DNA of 64,000 bases from Conchocele bisecta. Taxonomy: Eukaryota; Mollusca; Bivalvia; Lucinida; Thyasiridae. Each line of letters opens with the position of its first letter. Positions within the stretch are counted from its first letter, which is position 1. Location of the stretch: the NCBI GenBank assembly GCA_029237695.1, contig CM055265.1, forward strand, positions 81,276,447-81,340,446, written 5' to 3'. Made by a program: the position numbers and the translations under genes. A model generated the notes under the pieces. That model was given only the letters and a program-made list of their open reading frames with translations. It did no database searches and was not told where the DNA came from. Shown piece by piece: positions 29,658 to 40,321 of the stretch.

Positions 29658-29864
29658 ACCATAACAGCCCTAAATATTCGGACACAATTATTCTGGGAAC
29701 ACACACATTAATTTATGGTTTCTCACAGCAAGAAATGTCCATATATTTACGGTTAGTATGGTTGTACCTGTTTATCACAATAACCGGCGATGTATTTGGA
29801 TATAATTTGTTTTAGGGGTTTCCCAAAACAAATGGTGTCCAAATATTTAGGGTTATTACGATAC
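29658..29864. mobile_element. MITE-C, copy 4
   Basis: CCATAACAGCCCTAAATATT to TTAGGGTTATTACG. Begins one base beyond the preceding TTAA-A element. Confidence 0.78.
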
Positions 29865-30570
29865 GTCCTCAATGTTGTCAAGTTCCAATAAATCTTATTT
29901 CAACCGGTGACACTTGTCATAAGCATCATACCCGTAAAAATTTAATATAAATTATGCATATATCATCTATGGTCCAATGACGCTGTATCTATATATGTCA
30001 GCGGAGACATTAATTCCTTTTCTTTGTCTGTCAGGTTACAAATCCCATTTTCAGGGATGTGTGTTCCATTTATTTGATGTGGTTATAATTGAAAGCCCTG
30101 ACAAACGGTTGAGGCTAAAGTTTCTCCCATTAAAATGTTGCTACCTGATTAAAGGTTCACATAAGTGTTGTGGTTTCTGCAGCCAGCATAATGCATATAT
30201 TGTATTAAGCTGCAACGACTTACTAAAAACTCTAATATACATCTTGCATTTCATCTATAACTGTAAACTCTTCAGTTAGAATGGTGTACATTTGAAGCAT
30301 GCTTTCTCAAAGAGAGCCTCCTGGTCTTGAAGTAATCGTCAATGCTTGCTTCCTAGTGAATCGGGTATCTTTATTAAAATTCTCACCTGAGTTTTAATGT
30401 TAATCACTTCACCCGACCTGACCTTACGCTGATCATGGGGTGCAGGTAATTGAGGCTGGGAGTCGCCTATCCTCTCCTATACGATAGGTAACACGGCATT
30501 ATTGGCCGTCTGTCCCCCAACTCCCTATACAATGTATGTATGGTAGTGTCATGGGAATTCATTAAGTATT
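29865..30570. other. Unassigned
   Basis: A 100-codon forward frame at 29977-30279 has no domain, and its cysteine-rich stretch shows no recognisable spacing. TCCTATACGATAGG at about 30474 is a small palindrome. Confidence 0.35.
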
Positions 30571-30821
30571 TTAACCCTTAGACCGTTACACACAACAATT
30601 GTCGTCTGCAGTTGCTTTTATATCTTGCCTTATTTCTCAATGAAAAACATGGTTTGACAGCACTTCAGAATCATTTCCAATGGAAATTATTCTGAAGTGC
30701 TGTCAAAGCATGTTGTAAATTATTCCAAAGTGCTGTCAAAGCATGTTTTTGATGATAAAAATGGAAAATAGAAAATAAACAGCAGACGACCAAAAAATTA
30801 CGATAGCGGTCCAAGGGTTAA
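30571..30821 (-). mobile_element. TTAA-B MITE, copy 12
   Basis: Complete: TTAACCCTTAGACCGTTACA to CAAGGGTTAA, with all three GACAGCACTT-type modules. Confidence 0.88.
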
Positions 30822-31014
30822 TACATTGCCAATCTTCTATGGTAGGATAGACAGAGATGTGTAGGTAGCATGACCTGTTCCACACAATTAATGCAAGTCA
30901 CTATATAATAGAGGCAATGGTAAAATAAAGTATGAAACAACCGATACATTCAATATTGTCATCTGCAGTTTAATTTGTTTATCCCACCCACCCTCCGGCT
31001 TACAAAGTATGTGG

Positions 31015-31219
31015 AGGCGTATGCTGCGAAAAACAATTTGCTATCTGCTGTTGTTGTATATTCAACTTCTTTCTCAATAAAGATCTGGTTTGACAGCACT
31101 TTAGAATCATTTCCAAAGGAAATGATTCAAAAGTGCTGTAAAATCATGTTTTGACGAGAAAATGGAAAATAGAAAAAAATCAGTTGACATCAAAATTTTA
31201 TTTAACCGTTTTAGAATTA
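31015..31219 (-). mobile_element. TTAA-B MITE, copy 13 (eroded)
   Basis: TATCTGCTGTTG, GACAGCACTTTAGAATCATT with complement and ATCAGTTGACATC. The termini have lost the CCCTTA consensus. Confidence 0.7.
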
Positions 31220-31377
31220 ATGGCTAATGAGAAACAATGCACCCCTAATGGCCCTTAATGACAGCGTGCACATGACCCATCTGTGCTATATTGACCATCT
31301 ATGACATAGTCTCAAGCAGTTATTAATGGTCATTACTTGCTTCTGCAAGCGCACTATTGTTGGGGTGAAAGAACTCT

Positions 31378-31486
31378 GGGGGCCGTTTTACTAAACTTTG
31401 TACAAGCAATATATATTGTTATCAGGCTACAGAAATGTTTGAGCTACACTGGTCACACATCCCATAAGCCTCATTTCTCCAGTCAC
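31378..31486 (+). repeat. MITE-F end joined to MITE-G right half
   Basis: GGGGGCCGTTTTACTAAAC (MITE-F left end) runs into AGCAATATATATTGTTATCA and TTTCTCCAGTCACAACCACA (MITE-G right half). A deletion or recombination junction lies near 31402. Confidence 0.65.
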
Positions 31487-31522
31487 AACCACACATGCCT
31501 GAAACAAAACTGATCTCCGTCG

Positions 31523-31747
31523 GGGGCCCGTTTCACTAAACTTCTTACGACTAAAATGTTTGTAAGTGCAAATTTAGGATCGTCTGGAAATTTCAATTGA
31601 CGGATTTACATTTATTGAGCATAGGCTGCATATGTAAATCCAATAATTGTTTAAAAGAAAAGAGTGTTAATCTGAAATTTACAGACTATCATGCATAATT
31701 TTGGACTTACGAACATTTTAGTCGTACAAAGTTTAGTGAAACGGGCC
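31523..31747 (+). mobile_element. MITE-F, copy 5
   Basis: GGGGCCCGTTTCACTAAAC to TTTAGTGAAACGGGCC. The centre is half deleted (GCATAGGCTGCATATGTAAA). Confidence 0.87.
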
Positions 31748-31822
31748 GAGCTTGATGGCCCTGCCAGATGTCTTGGTATTGGTTCAGTTAGAGAGCCTCA
31801 ACTGTAGTTCAACTATATATAT

Positions 31823-31894
31823 GTCATGACGGGTGTTTCATTGATGGAATGGCGAACAGTGCAGATCCTGATCAGACTCCCCCCCCCCCCCCCC
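31823..31894 (-). repeat. MITE-G fragment ending in a C run
   Basis: CATGACGGGTGTTTCATTGA and CAGTGCAGATCCTGATCAGA, broken off at 17 or so C residues. Confidence 0.65.
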
Positions 31895-32269
31895 ACACAT
31901 TCTAAGGGTTAAGATGTATTCCAGTGTTCTGTTTATAGATGTTTGATTGTGTCACTGCTGGTGGACTATATATGTGTGGACAGAAGCTGGTACATCCGGG
32001 GGGGATGGGTATAGCTACCTTTCTGTCTTATCAGTTTCGACAGGTCGTGGATAAATACACCACACTAAATGTTACAAAACCAGTGGCTGCATGGTAAACA
32101 TTTACAAGACTTCCCAAGAAAACAGAGTGGAGTAATCATTGTGTATGACAGATCTACCTTGTAGTATTTCTCCTGATGAAACTGTTATTAGAATGGAATG
32201 GTTCTAGCCAGTGCTGTTGGTGTGACTGTGTGACAATGGATGATGTTCTATTCTCCACACTAACCCTTA
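31895..32269. other. Unassigned
   Basis: No repeat family or gene signal recognised. Confidence 0.35.
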
Positions 32270-32454
32270 CTGAAGTGAATTTGTTGTCTGCTGTTTATTT
32301 TCCCTTTTTCACATCAAAAAACATGCTTTGACAGCTCTTTTAGAATCATTTCCACTGGAAATGATTCTAAAATGCTGCCAAACCATGTTTAATTGACAAG
32401 AAAAGACAAAATATGAAACAATAGCAGACAACTATTTTTTTATTCGCACATTAA
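32270..32454 (+). mobile_element. TTAA-B MITE, copy 14
   Basis: CTAACCCTTACTGAAGTGAA to a CACATTAA end. The AATCATTTCCACTGGAAATG centre is intact. Confidence 0.82.
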
Positions 32455-32613
32455 CCCATACAATGCTGAAGTAAATTTTGTTGTCTGCTGTTTATTTTTC
32501 CTGTTTCTCGTCAAAAGAATGCTTTGACCAAACCATGTTTTCTTGACAGAAAAGAGAAAATACGAAACAACAGCAGACGACTATTTTCCGTTTACGTATT
32601 CTAAGTGGTAACT
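32451..32613 (+). mobile_element. TTAA-B MITE, copy 15 (centre deleted)
   Basis: TTAACCCATACAATGCTGAA begins at the right TTAA of copy 14, same orientation. ATGCTTTGACC joins directly to AAACCATG, removing the whole central palindrome. Confidence 0.8.
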
Positions 32614-33058
32614 CCGTTTTCTCCATCCTTGACAGGTGAAATTTGGGGAAGATTAGCTGCCTGTTGATTTCTATTGTCAACTTGTTTTCATTCCCAAGGT
32701 GCAACCAGGATTTCATTAATTCTTCTCTTTGTTCCTTCAAGATTGGGAGCTGAGTTTACTGGGTCATTTTAAAAATGTAATTAATCTTCTGTTTAATAGC
32801 TAGATCCACATCAGATTCTGAATTCTGGTTTGATGTTTGAAGGGTGATATCAATGGTTTACTGTTTCTTTTCAGTGTTTCAGAGCATTTCAGCAACCACC
32901 ACATACTTTCAATTGTTTAGATCTGTGACAAATTGCAAATGTTTCATTCCAGTATTGTGATGTAAATATCACAGTAATACATTTACATTTGGATGAAAGA
33001 TTCAAACTATTGTTACTTTTTCATGAATATGTGTTTTTTCCACTATCTGATAAATAAA
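32614..33058. other. Unassigned
   Basis: No family recognised. A CTTTTTCCACTAT-rich stretch, no gene signal. Confidence 0.35.
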
Positions 33059-33268
33059 TGCCTTGATTTAATGACGGCACTGGCTCAGTGACCTTCCATG
33101 TCGGGACCGACTTTTTAAGTCCTGATCCGATAGGACTAGGCTAGCACGAAGTTGTCTTGCCCTAGGACACGCCGAATCGGCCATTCAGAGCAGGTCGAGG
33201 TGGGAATTGAACCCGGGGTCTCCCGATCCGCAGTCCCGACACTCTACGTACTGGGCTAATCCGGCCAC
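33059..33268 (-). mobile_element. SINE-3, divergent reverse copy
   Basis: On the minus strand: a tRNA-like head with A-box-like TAGCCCAGTACGTAGAGTGT and B box GGTTCAATTCC. Then comes GTGTCCTAGGGCAAGACA, the counterpart of the SINE-3 word GTGTCCTTGAGCAAGACA, then GCCAGTGCCGTCATTAAAT. Same architecture as 61246-61551 but well diverged. Confidence 0.65.
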
Positions 33269-33338
33269 CTTTCCACTTTGTGAACTGTATGTACAGGTAT
33301 TATGTGAGGAAATGTGCTGAACTGGAACAAATTGAAAA

Positions 33339-33588
33339 TTAACCCTTAGGCCGCTACTCACAACAATTGTAGTCTGCTGTTGCTTATATATCTTGCCTTA
33401 TTTCTCAATAAAAACATGGTTTGACAGTACTTCAAAATCATTTCCAATGGAAATGATTCTGATGTGCTGTCTAAGCATGTTGTAAATTATTCTAAAGTGA
33501 TGTTAAAGCATGTTTTGGATGATAAAAATGGAAAATAGAAAATAAACAGCAGACGACAAAAAAATTAAGATAGCGGTGTAAGGGTTAA
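33339..33588 (-). mobile_element. TTAA-B MITE, copy 16
   Basis: TTAACCCTTAGGCCGCTACT to TAAGGGTTAA. Complete, three modules. Confidence 0.88.
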
Positions 33589-33727
33589 ATAAATAAATAT
33601 TGGTAGCATAACTTGTAAAAATGAAAAATGCTATGATTTTTATATAGATATTACATGCATAAATCTATCTTCATTCTAGTGCGGACATTCACCGAGCTGA
33701 ACTATTATATATAAAGATCATGATCAT

Positions 33728-33962
33728 ATATGTGGCAGTGACTGGAGAAATAGGGCTTATTGGTTTCGCGAACAGTGTAGATCCAGATCAGCCTGTGCAT
33801 CCGCACAGGCTGATCTTGATCTGCACTGTTCGCCAATCCATCAATGAAACGTCTGTCATGCTTCTAACAAGCAATATAGATTGCTACCAGGCTACAGGAA
33901 TGTGCTATTTGATCAGGAGCTACTCCCTTAATCCCCATTACTCCAGTCACAACCACATGTAT
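33728..33962 (+). mobile_element. MITE-G, copy 3 (complete)
   Basis: TATGTGGCAGTGACTGGAG to CTCCAGTCACAACCACATGT. The core CAGTGTAGATCCAGATCAGC with complement is at 33773-33830, followed by the ATCAATGAAACG and TCAGGAGCTAC modules. Confidence 0.82.
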
Positions 33963-34643
33963 ATTAGTAAGTGTCTTGCTCTTCTTGTATCCTGTCTATC
34001 TGCCTACACATCCAAAAATCATTATTTTGTATAACTAAATCTAATTATGCCCTTGCTCAACAACATTAATTTGAATTCTGAGCAGAGGCAGTATCTTTTT
34101 AACCGAGTTAATAAGCCATTAAATTATTTAACTCGTTCATGAAAAAATGTCTTATCGATAAAGTGTCTGTGTAGACCAGAATCTAACTGTACAGCTTAGG
34201 AGTATCAGAATATCTATCATTTCAAGCATATTGTCCAGTAGTATCGGTATGTTGATATAATGTCATATCGATCATGTAGTTGGCAAACAAAGTAGACATA
34301 TGTGGTCAGTTCACAGTTGACTGGTATTATCATGGTAAGGTGGTTGACATCTCCGCAGGTTTCATGTGAAGCAGGAGCTGGTTTTCCATGCACCGATTCC
34401 TATCTAGGTTAACATTAGAAATTCCTCCATAGTCGAAAAGTCACCAATTGGGGGGACACGGTAGATTCGTAGATTCCGCCTCGTGATTAGATCCAGGAAT
34501 TTCAAATGTTGATACTGATGCTCTGAAGTAGATGTATTTTCGTAGCGACAATTAATTGACCAGCCCATGTATTTTCAACCATTAATCTATTCATACACTT
34601 CATTTGCCAGACTCTTTAATTTGGTTACGTTATGAAACAGGAC
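33963..34643. other. Unassigned
   Basis: No repeat family or gene signal recognised. Confidence 0.35.
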
Positions 34644-34896
34644 TTGACCCTTTCACCCCGAAAACTGGAATTGATTTTGCTGTTATTTTTGCAGCCAATC
34701 CAATCATCACACAAAATGATTTTCGGACTATTCCATTTATGAAAAGGGGTGTTTGTATTCTAAAAAAAATAATGAGAATTACTTGCAAAAGCTGCAGATC
34801 CTGATGAGCCGGCTCATCTGGATCTACACTTTTTGCCAATACCACTATACAGGCCTGTATAGTGTTATACAGGCCTGTATAGTGTTGAAATGGTTA
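34644..34896 (-). mobile_element. TTAA-A MITE, copy 12
   Basis: TTGACCCTTTCACCCCG to GAAATGGTTAA. A 20-bp palindromic word, TATACAGGCCTGTATAGTGT, is tandemly duplicated near its right end (34846-34885). Confidence 0.83.
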
Positions 34897-34899
34897 ATA

Positions 34900-35116
34900 T
34901 TAACCCTTACACTGCTGAATTAAATTGTGTCGTCTGCTGTTTATTTTATATTTTCCATTTTTCTCATAAAAATACATGTTTTGACAGCACTTTAGAATCA
35001 TTTCCAATGGAAATGATTCTAAAGTGCTATCAAACCATGTTTTTATTGAGAGAAAAAAGGCAAAATATTAAGCAACAGCAGACAACACTTTTCGTTTCCA
35101 GCATTCTAAGGGTTAA
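34900..35116 (+). mobile_element. TTAA-B MITE, copy 17
   Basis: TTAACCCTTACACTGCTGAA to TAAGGGTTAA. It starts three bases after the preceding TTAA-A element ends. Confidence 0.88.
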
Positions 35117-35472
35117 CCCCCATTTAATGATTCTGTCATGGCTATAAGTTCGACTATCTGAACCTATGTAGATTCTGACCTTGCCCCATAGATAATGGGA
35201 GTGGCCTGGATTTTACACTGGTAGTTTATTACCACATGTATAATGTATATATGTATCTCAACTTGTGCTATCAGTCAATTACACCTCTTGGGTACTATCA
35301 AGACAGGGATCTGTAGTAGAGAAAAAGATAGATTAGTCAGTGGATCTTTCTCAAGAGGTCATCAGAGGTGCTGGTTTCTCTTCTAGAAGCAAACATGTGT
35401 TGCTAAGCATTTGCAACTACCTTTCTAAATGCATGATCTGGCTAAATGAACAATGAACATTTAATTTAAAGA
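35117..35472. other. Unassigned
   Basis: No repeat family or gene signal recognised. Confidence 0.35.
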
Positions 35473-35787
35473 GTCAGGCGAACGTGACGCCATAAATTAA
35501 CGGTAGGGGTTCCTCATTATATGAATCGTGATCAGGTAAGTTTTTATCTTTGGCTCTTTTGTTACCTGTGAGTTGAATTGGGTTATTGCCCATTATAAAA
35601 GTAGTAATATTATTACTGATCCTACTGCTTTTGGGAAGTGATTCTGGTGTGGCGAGGATCTGGCATCAGATCAGGATTATTATGTCATTTGTACAGGTAT
35701 TATATGGGATTTAGTACTAAACCCATTGACCCGGCCTTAAATGACCTTAGCTATTGATAGGCCATTAAACCCCAACAAACAAACAAA
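35473..35787 (+). mobile_element. SINE-2, copy 2
   Basis: GGCGAACGTGACGCCATAAA, TTTTGTTACCTGTGAGTTGA, TCTGGTGTGGCGAGGATCTG and AGGCCATTAAACCCCAACAA with an (AAAC)n tail. Part of the middle is deleted relative to copy 1. Confidence 0.75.
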
Positions 35788-35849
35788 TCAATTGAAGGAC
35801 TCAGTTGCAGAAATGGGCTCCTTTCTCCTACTGAATCATTCAGTTATTT

Positions 35850-35935
35850 AATGCTTTGCTTGCTAGCGGTAGAGTAATTTTCTTATTTCTCTCTGTAAAT
35901 ATGTCTTCGAATTGATATGTGAATATTCTAATTAA
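35850..35935 (+). repeat. TTAA-K fragment
   Basis: TTTGCTTGCTAGCGGTAGAG, then TTATTTCTCTCTGTAAATAT and GTCTTCGAATTG. Left half only. Confidence 0.6.
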
Positions 35936-36189
35936 ATAAAATAATGTTAAAACTAATCAGCATAATTTATGCTTATTTATGTTTCCAGTGTAATATGTTT
36001 CTCACATATGAAACTCTTCCTCAGACATGATGTTCTTCATAAATCTTATCTTGTTAATAGTGTCTACATAGGTTTACAGTACTTCTTCTAAATGAGCTGC
36101 TGCTATCTCTCCAAAGGTACTGAATCACAATGGCAACAATTTCTGGTATTGACCACCATTGTGCACACAGCCCACTCGTTACGTTTTAT

Positions 36190-36285
36190 GATCGCAGTAG
36201 ACCACTTGTAATAGTGGACAGCATATCCCCAGATCGGACTGCGCATATGCGCAGTCCGGTCTGGGGCTATGCTGGCCACGAATGC
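36190..36285. repeat. MITE-G-like core palindrome
   Basis: AGCATATCCCCAGATCGGAC and complement, with a perfect TGCGCATATGCGCA tip. Confidence 0.65.
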
Positions 36286-36954
36286 GATGTGGTACTTTTA
36301 GTGATCATCCAAAAAATACACAATTATTTCACCTCTAAACTGATTTGGAATGGCAACACCTGATTTGAAAGTGTTGATCTGGAGGCGCTAATTAAGAGAA
36401 TTTCCCTCAGTGTGGATGCTGTTTGGGATTTATCTTTTGATATATCAATAAGGGCATGCTGTGAGATCTTTTTTTGAAGTTTTATACTGATCAAGATGGA
36501 AAGTAATTAGTGTATTTCTGCATCTTGGCAAGGCAATTACGGCTGTTAACCATTCACATATATCAGATAATTAGGTTTTCTTGTCTCAAGTTTGCCAATA
36601 GTCTCTTATCTCATTTGAATATATCAGTATGTGTTTTCCCAGTATATGACAATTGTCTGCAGGTGTCTGTATTTGGACATGATGATTCGCTGCTGTTTAC
36701 AAGTGTAATTAATGCATGTCATAATAGCTTGTAATAATGCTGTTTTCTTATATTTGTTTTCATTTTTTGTTGCTCTTGCGGACAGCTGAATATCGTGATC
36801 ACATTGGTGTTTCCGCTTACGTGCAACAATCTTCATTTCCAGCTGTCTGTTCATGTGTCTGTCCTTCAGTCTGCTGTGCGTCCATCCGTGTGTTTAGCCT
36901 ATTGTCACTGACAGTTTCGGTGGGCTTAATATCCTAGCCATATATACATTGTTA
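36286..36954. other. Unassigned
   Basis: No family recognised. Overlapping frames under 80 codons on both strands have no recognised domain. Confidence 0.35.
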
Positions 36955-37166
36955 TTAACATGTTCTCCCCTAAATATTCAACATGGACTGTTCTATTTCA
37001 ATTCCTGGATCATTCCATTCATCCGAAAAAGGGAGTGCAGAAAGCCAATCTTAAAATACAAGCAAATACTGCAGATCCTGATGAGACGGCTCGAAACGAG
37101 CCGGCTCATCTGGATCTGCAGTATTTGCATATATTGGAATTATGGCCTGTAGAGTTGAATGGTTAA
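36955..37166 (-). mobile_element. TTAA-A-like MITE, diverged subfamily
   Basis: TTAACATGTTCTCCCCTAAA at left and GTTGAATGGTTAA at right. The core palindrome ACTGCAGATCCTGATGAGAC with complement is present. Confidence 0.7.
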
Positions 37167-37489
37167 TAACGTCATCATGGGGCATCTATAATAATCCATA
37201 AGGATTTGCACGTTGATTTTCTTTGATTCTGCTTGCTGTATTTATTTACTTCATACCGTAATAGCCACTTATTTTTGTTCTAAAACAAAAACCAATGTTG
37301 GTGATGCGGGACAAATTTAATTTTGTCTTCGCTTCGGGATCTGAGATATTAACAACCCATTACATTCGGAATATGCTTCTAGGCTTATGGATTGTGTTTG
37401 CAATATGTGTATGTTGTTTCCATATTTATTCTCATTTATCAACAGGAATGTATTTTCTAACCAACCACTTGAACTGTTTGATGAAACTA

Positions 37490-38550
37490 CAGTCAAACTT
37501 CAATAGGTCGAACAGCCTGCGGGGTTAAGTTTTAGTTCGACCCATCCGTTGTTCGACCCATCGGGATTTTCTACTGTAACCATTTCAGATCTACGAGTTG
37601 GTCAGTGTACTAAGTGAAATAAGTCGTCATTACGACACGTTGTTTCATATAAATCCGCTTACATTTGCATTTACAGTTGATTGTCACAGTCGTTTATTAA
37701 CAGAAACAGGCTTTAATAAAATAAACAAAGCGGCAAACTCATGTGTGTTTTTATTTACATAGCCATTATACAGCAATAGAACATGAGAACAACAGAAAAT
37801 GATTACGAAATACAATTGGCGGACTTGATTGCCCCGTCCGATACGACCATGTGAAAGCATCTCTGATTTTGTACCTATTGGCATTTGCGTAATTTCATGA
37901 CAAATATTTATCTAATCAAATATAAATCTTTGTGAGTGAATATGTATTAGCCATAAAATGATGCGCATGCTTGTAGGTATAAAATTACATCGCTTGTCAT
38001 ACACTGATAAATCAATAGATGCATGCCCAGTCGCCCCATCACTACTTCGGACCCGGAACCACATTCACTGCATATCATAATTTACTATCACATGGAACCC
38101 AGTACAAGTTAAATTAAAATTAAAACTGAGCGCTATTTAATTCCACATGTCCCATAAATTACCACTTTAATTAACTAACAACTTCGCCGACATTGGTCAA
38201 TGCATAATTACCACGTATGCTGGTCACGACTGCCGTTATTGTATACGCTCAAATGACCATGCACTTGAGATTTGTTTGACAACCGGTTAACAATAGGTGT
38301 GAAAGTCAATTAACTAGTCTGGAGACAATCGTCTCACATGTTCGAGTTTTTGTGGTGTTTATAGTGGATTTATACACGACCGGGCGTGACAGCGATTCGA
38401 GGCATTGAGGGTTGTTCGACTTTCACAAGTTCGACCTATACCGGGTAGTTTTAACGTATTTATATAGGAATTCTGCCGGGACCTAAAGGCTAGTTCGAGG
38501 CAAGCATGGCTGACGAGTTTACCAGGGTTCGACCCATCGAAGTTCGACTG
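37490..38550. mobile_element. TA-N, 1.06-kb pogo/mariner-like nonautonomous element
   Basis: Left end CAGTCAAACTTCAATAGGTC, right end complement of CAGTCGAACTTCGATGGGTC. TA lies on both sides (37488-37489, 38551-38552). The subterminal word TTCGACCCATC or its complement occurs several times at each end, like transposase-binding repeats. The longest inner frame is a 66-codon one with no domain, so no transposase survives. Class inferred from the TA duplication and CAGT start. Confidence 0.75.
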
Positions 38551-38618
38551 TATTGGTAAATAAATTATTTGAAATTTTGCACCAATACAATGGCATAGCT
38601 GCAGTGTAATGGATTATA

Positions 38619-38867
38619 TTAGCCCTTACACCGTTATCTTAATTTTTTTTCGTCTGCTGTTTACTTTCTATTTTCCATTTTTATCATCAAAAACATGCTT
38701 TGACAGCACTTTAGAATAATTCACAACATGCTTTGACAGCACTTCAGAATCATTTCCATTGGAAATGATTCTGAAGTGCTGTCAAACCATGTTTTTATTG
38801 AGAAATAAGGTAAGATATAAAAGCAACAGCAGACGACAATTGTTGTGTGTAGCGGTCTAAGGGTTAG
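38619..38867 (+). mobile_element. TTAA-B MITE, copy 18
   Basis: TTAGCCCTTACACCGTTATC to TAAGGGTTAG. Both outer TTAA have become TTAG. Three modules present. Confidence 0.87.
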
Positions 38868-38886
38868 TAGTTTGTATAGCAACAAG

Positions 38887-39070
38887 GGATGGGTTGTGGC
38901 CGAGAGGTTATATAGAGCACTGGACTTCAATTCCAGAGGTTGTGGGTTCAAACTTTGTCAGCATCAGACATATGTTCATAGTATTTCCATCCTACTTGTC
39001 TTTCAGACTTGAAACCAAGGTCTAAATTACCTTAGCTGTTGTTGGGACGTTAAACCCATTCACTTTGATT
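38887..39070 (+). mobile_element. SINE-1, copy with tRNA-like head
   Basis: GGGATGGGTTGTGGCCGAGA (A box region), GTTGTGGGTTCAAAC (B box), CATAGTATTTCCATCC, ACCTTAGCTGTTG and GGGACGTTAAACCCATTCAC. Confidence 0.8.
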
Positions 39071-39104
39071 TTTATACGGGGCATATTATGTATTCACCTT
39101 GTAC

Positions 39105-39494
39105 GGGCATACGGGCGGGCGAACGGGCACAGCTTGTCCGCGCAATAACTAGAGATTTACATGACGGATCGTAACAAAATTTGGTATGCATGTTTATCAC
39201 AGCAAGACAAAAAAGCCTATTATATTTTCAAAATTTCCAATGACTTATCTCCCCTTGGTGGCCATTTTTAATTTTCACACTCTGTATCCTTGTCCATACA
39301 ATAACTCAAGTTCTACTTCACCAATTATAACTAATGTTTATCACAACATGACAAAGAATCCTATTGATGTTAAAAAAATTCTGATGGCTTATCTCCCCTC
39401 ATTGACCATTTTTAATGTTCGGACTCTGTGTCCAAGCAATAACTCAAATTCTACTTGACAGATCGTAACCAAATTCAGAATACCTGTTTATCAC
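39105..39494 (+). repeat. Rep-W, left part (tandem units)
   Basis: Units of about 140-160 bp recur on the words CAATAACTNNAGTTCTACTT, GATCGTAACCAAATT, TGTTTATCACNGCAAG and GACTTATCTCCCCTT. The unit starts are near 39142, 39299 and 39436. Confidence 0.7.
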
Positions 39495-40321
39495 GGCAAG
39501 GGGGGTGGGGGGGTATACTGGAGTCTGGTTGTCCGTGCGTCCGTGCGTCCGTGCGTCCGTGCGTCCGTGCGTCCGTGCGTCCGTAAACTTAACATCAGAG
39601 AAATATTGTTATAACTTCTATTTCCTTCATCTAAAATGCTTAATATTTCACACATGCATTCCTGTAAGGCTCTACTACCATGCTGTGCCAAATCCACGAC
39701 CGTCCAACCCCCGCTGATCCCAATGTCAAGGTCAAATACTTAGTCTCTTTACAAAACTTAACATCAGAGAAATAAGTTATAACTTCTATTTCCTTCATTG
39801 AAAATTCTTTTTATATCACTTGTGCATTCCTCTAAGGATGTACTATCATGCTGTGACAAATCTATGACCGTCCAACCCCCGCTGATCCCAAGGTCAAGAT
39901 CACATACTTAGTCTCTTTACAAAACTTAACAGCAGAGAAATATTTTTTAACTTCTATTTCTTTCATTGAAAATTCTTACGGTAATATTTCATGCATGCAT
40001 TCCTCTAAGGCTCTACTATCATGCTGTGACAAATTCCCGCTGATCTCGAGGTCAAGGTCACATACTTAGTCTCTTTACATAACTTAACATCAGAGAAATC
40101 GGTTATAACTTCTATTTCCTTGCTTGGATCTGCTTCACATTTCACACACGCATTGCTCCAATGGACCTCTACCACCCTGTGACAAATTCACGTTCATGCC
40201 GCTCCCGCTAAGCCCAGAGTCAAGGTTACAAGCCCACACACTTGGAAATGTTTACATATTTTAGGGGTACCTGGGCCCACGCTGGCGGTATTCCGTAAGC
40301 CTCGCTTACTGACCAATCTAG
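39495..40321 (+). repeat. Rep-W2, tandem array inserted in Rep-W
   Basis: Opens with GGGTATACTGGAGTCTGG and a (GTGCGTCC)n tract (39530-39583). Four units of about 158-168 bp begin AACTTAACATCAGAGAAAT (39587, 39755, 39923, 40081). It ends near GCCTCGCTTACTGACCAATC. Rep-W sequence is interrupted here and resumes directly after. Confidence 0.7.

Noticed and set aside
29977..30279. 100-codon cysteine-containing frame
   Set aside because: No signal peptide or regular cysteine spacing; no splice or promoter context.
33200..33268. Possible minus-strand tRNA gene
   Set aside because: Same SINE-3 architecture downstream; treated as a SINE head.
39105..40320. Regularly spaced repeats resembling a CRISPR array
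   Set aside because: Units are 140-170 bp tandem copies without short conserved repeats and unique spacers, in a eukaryotic context.
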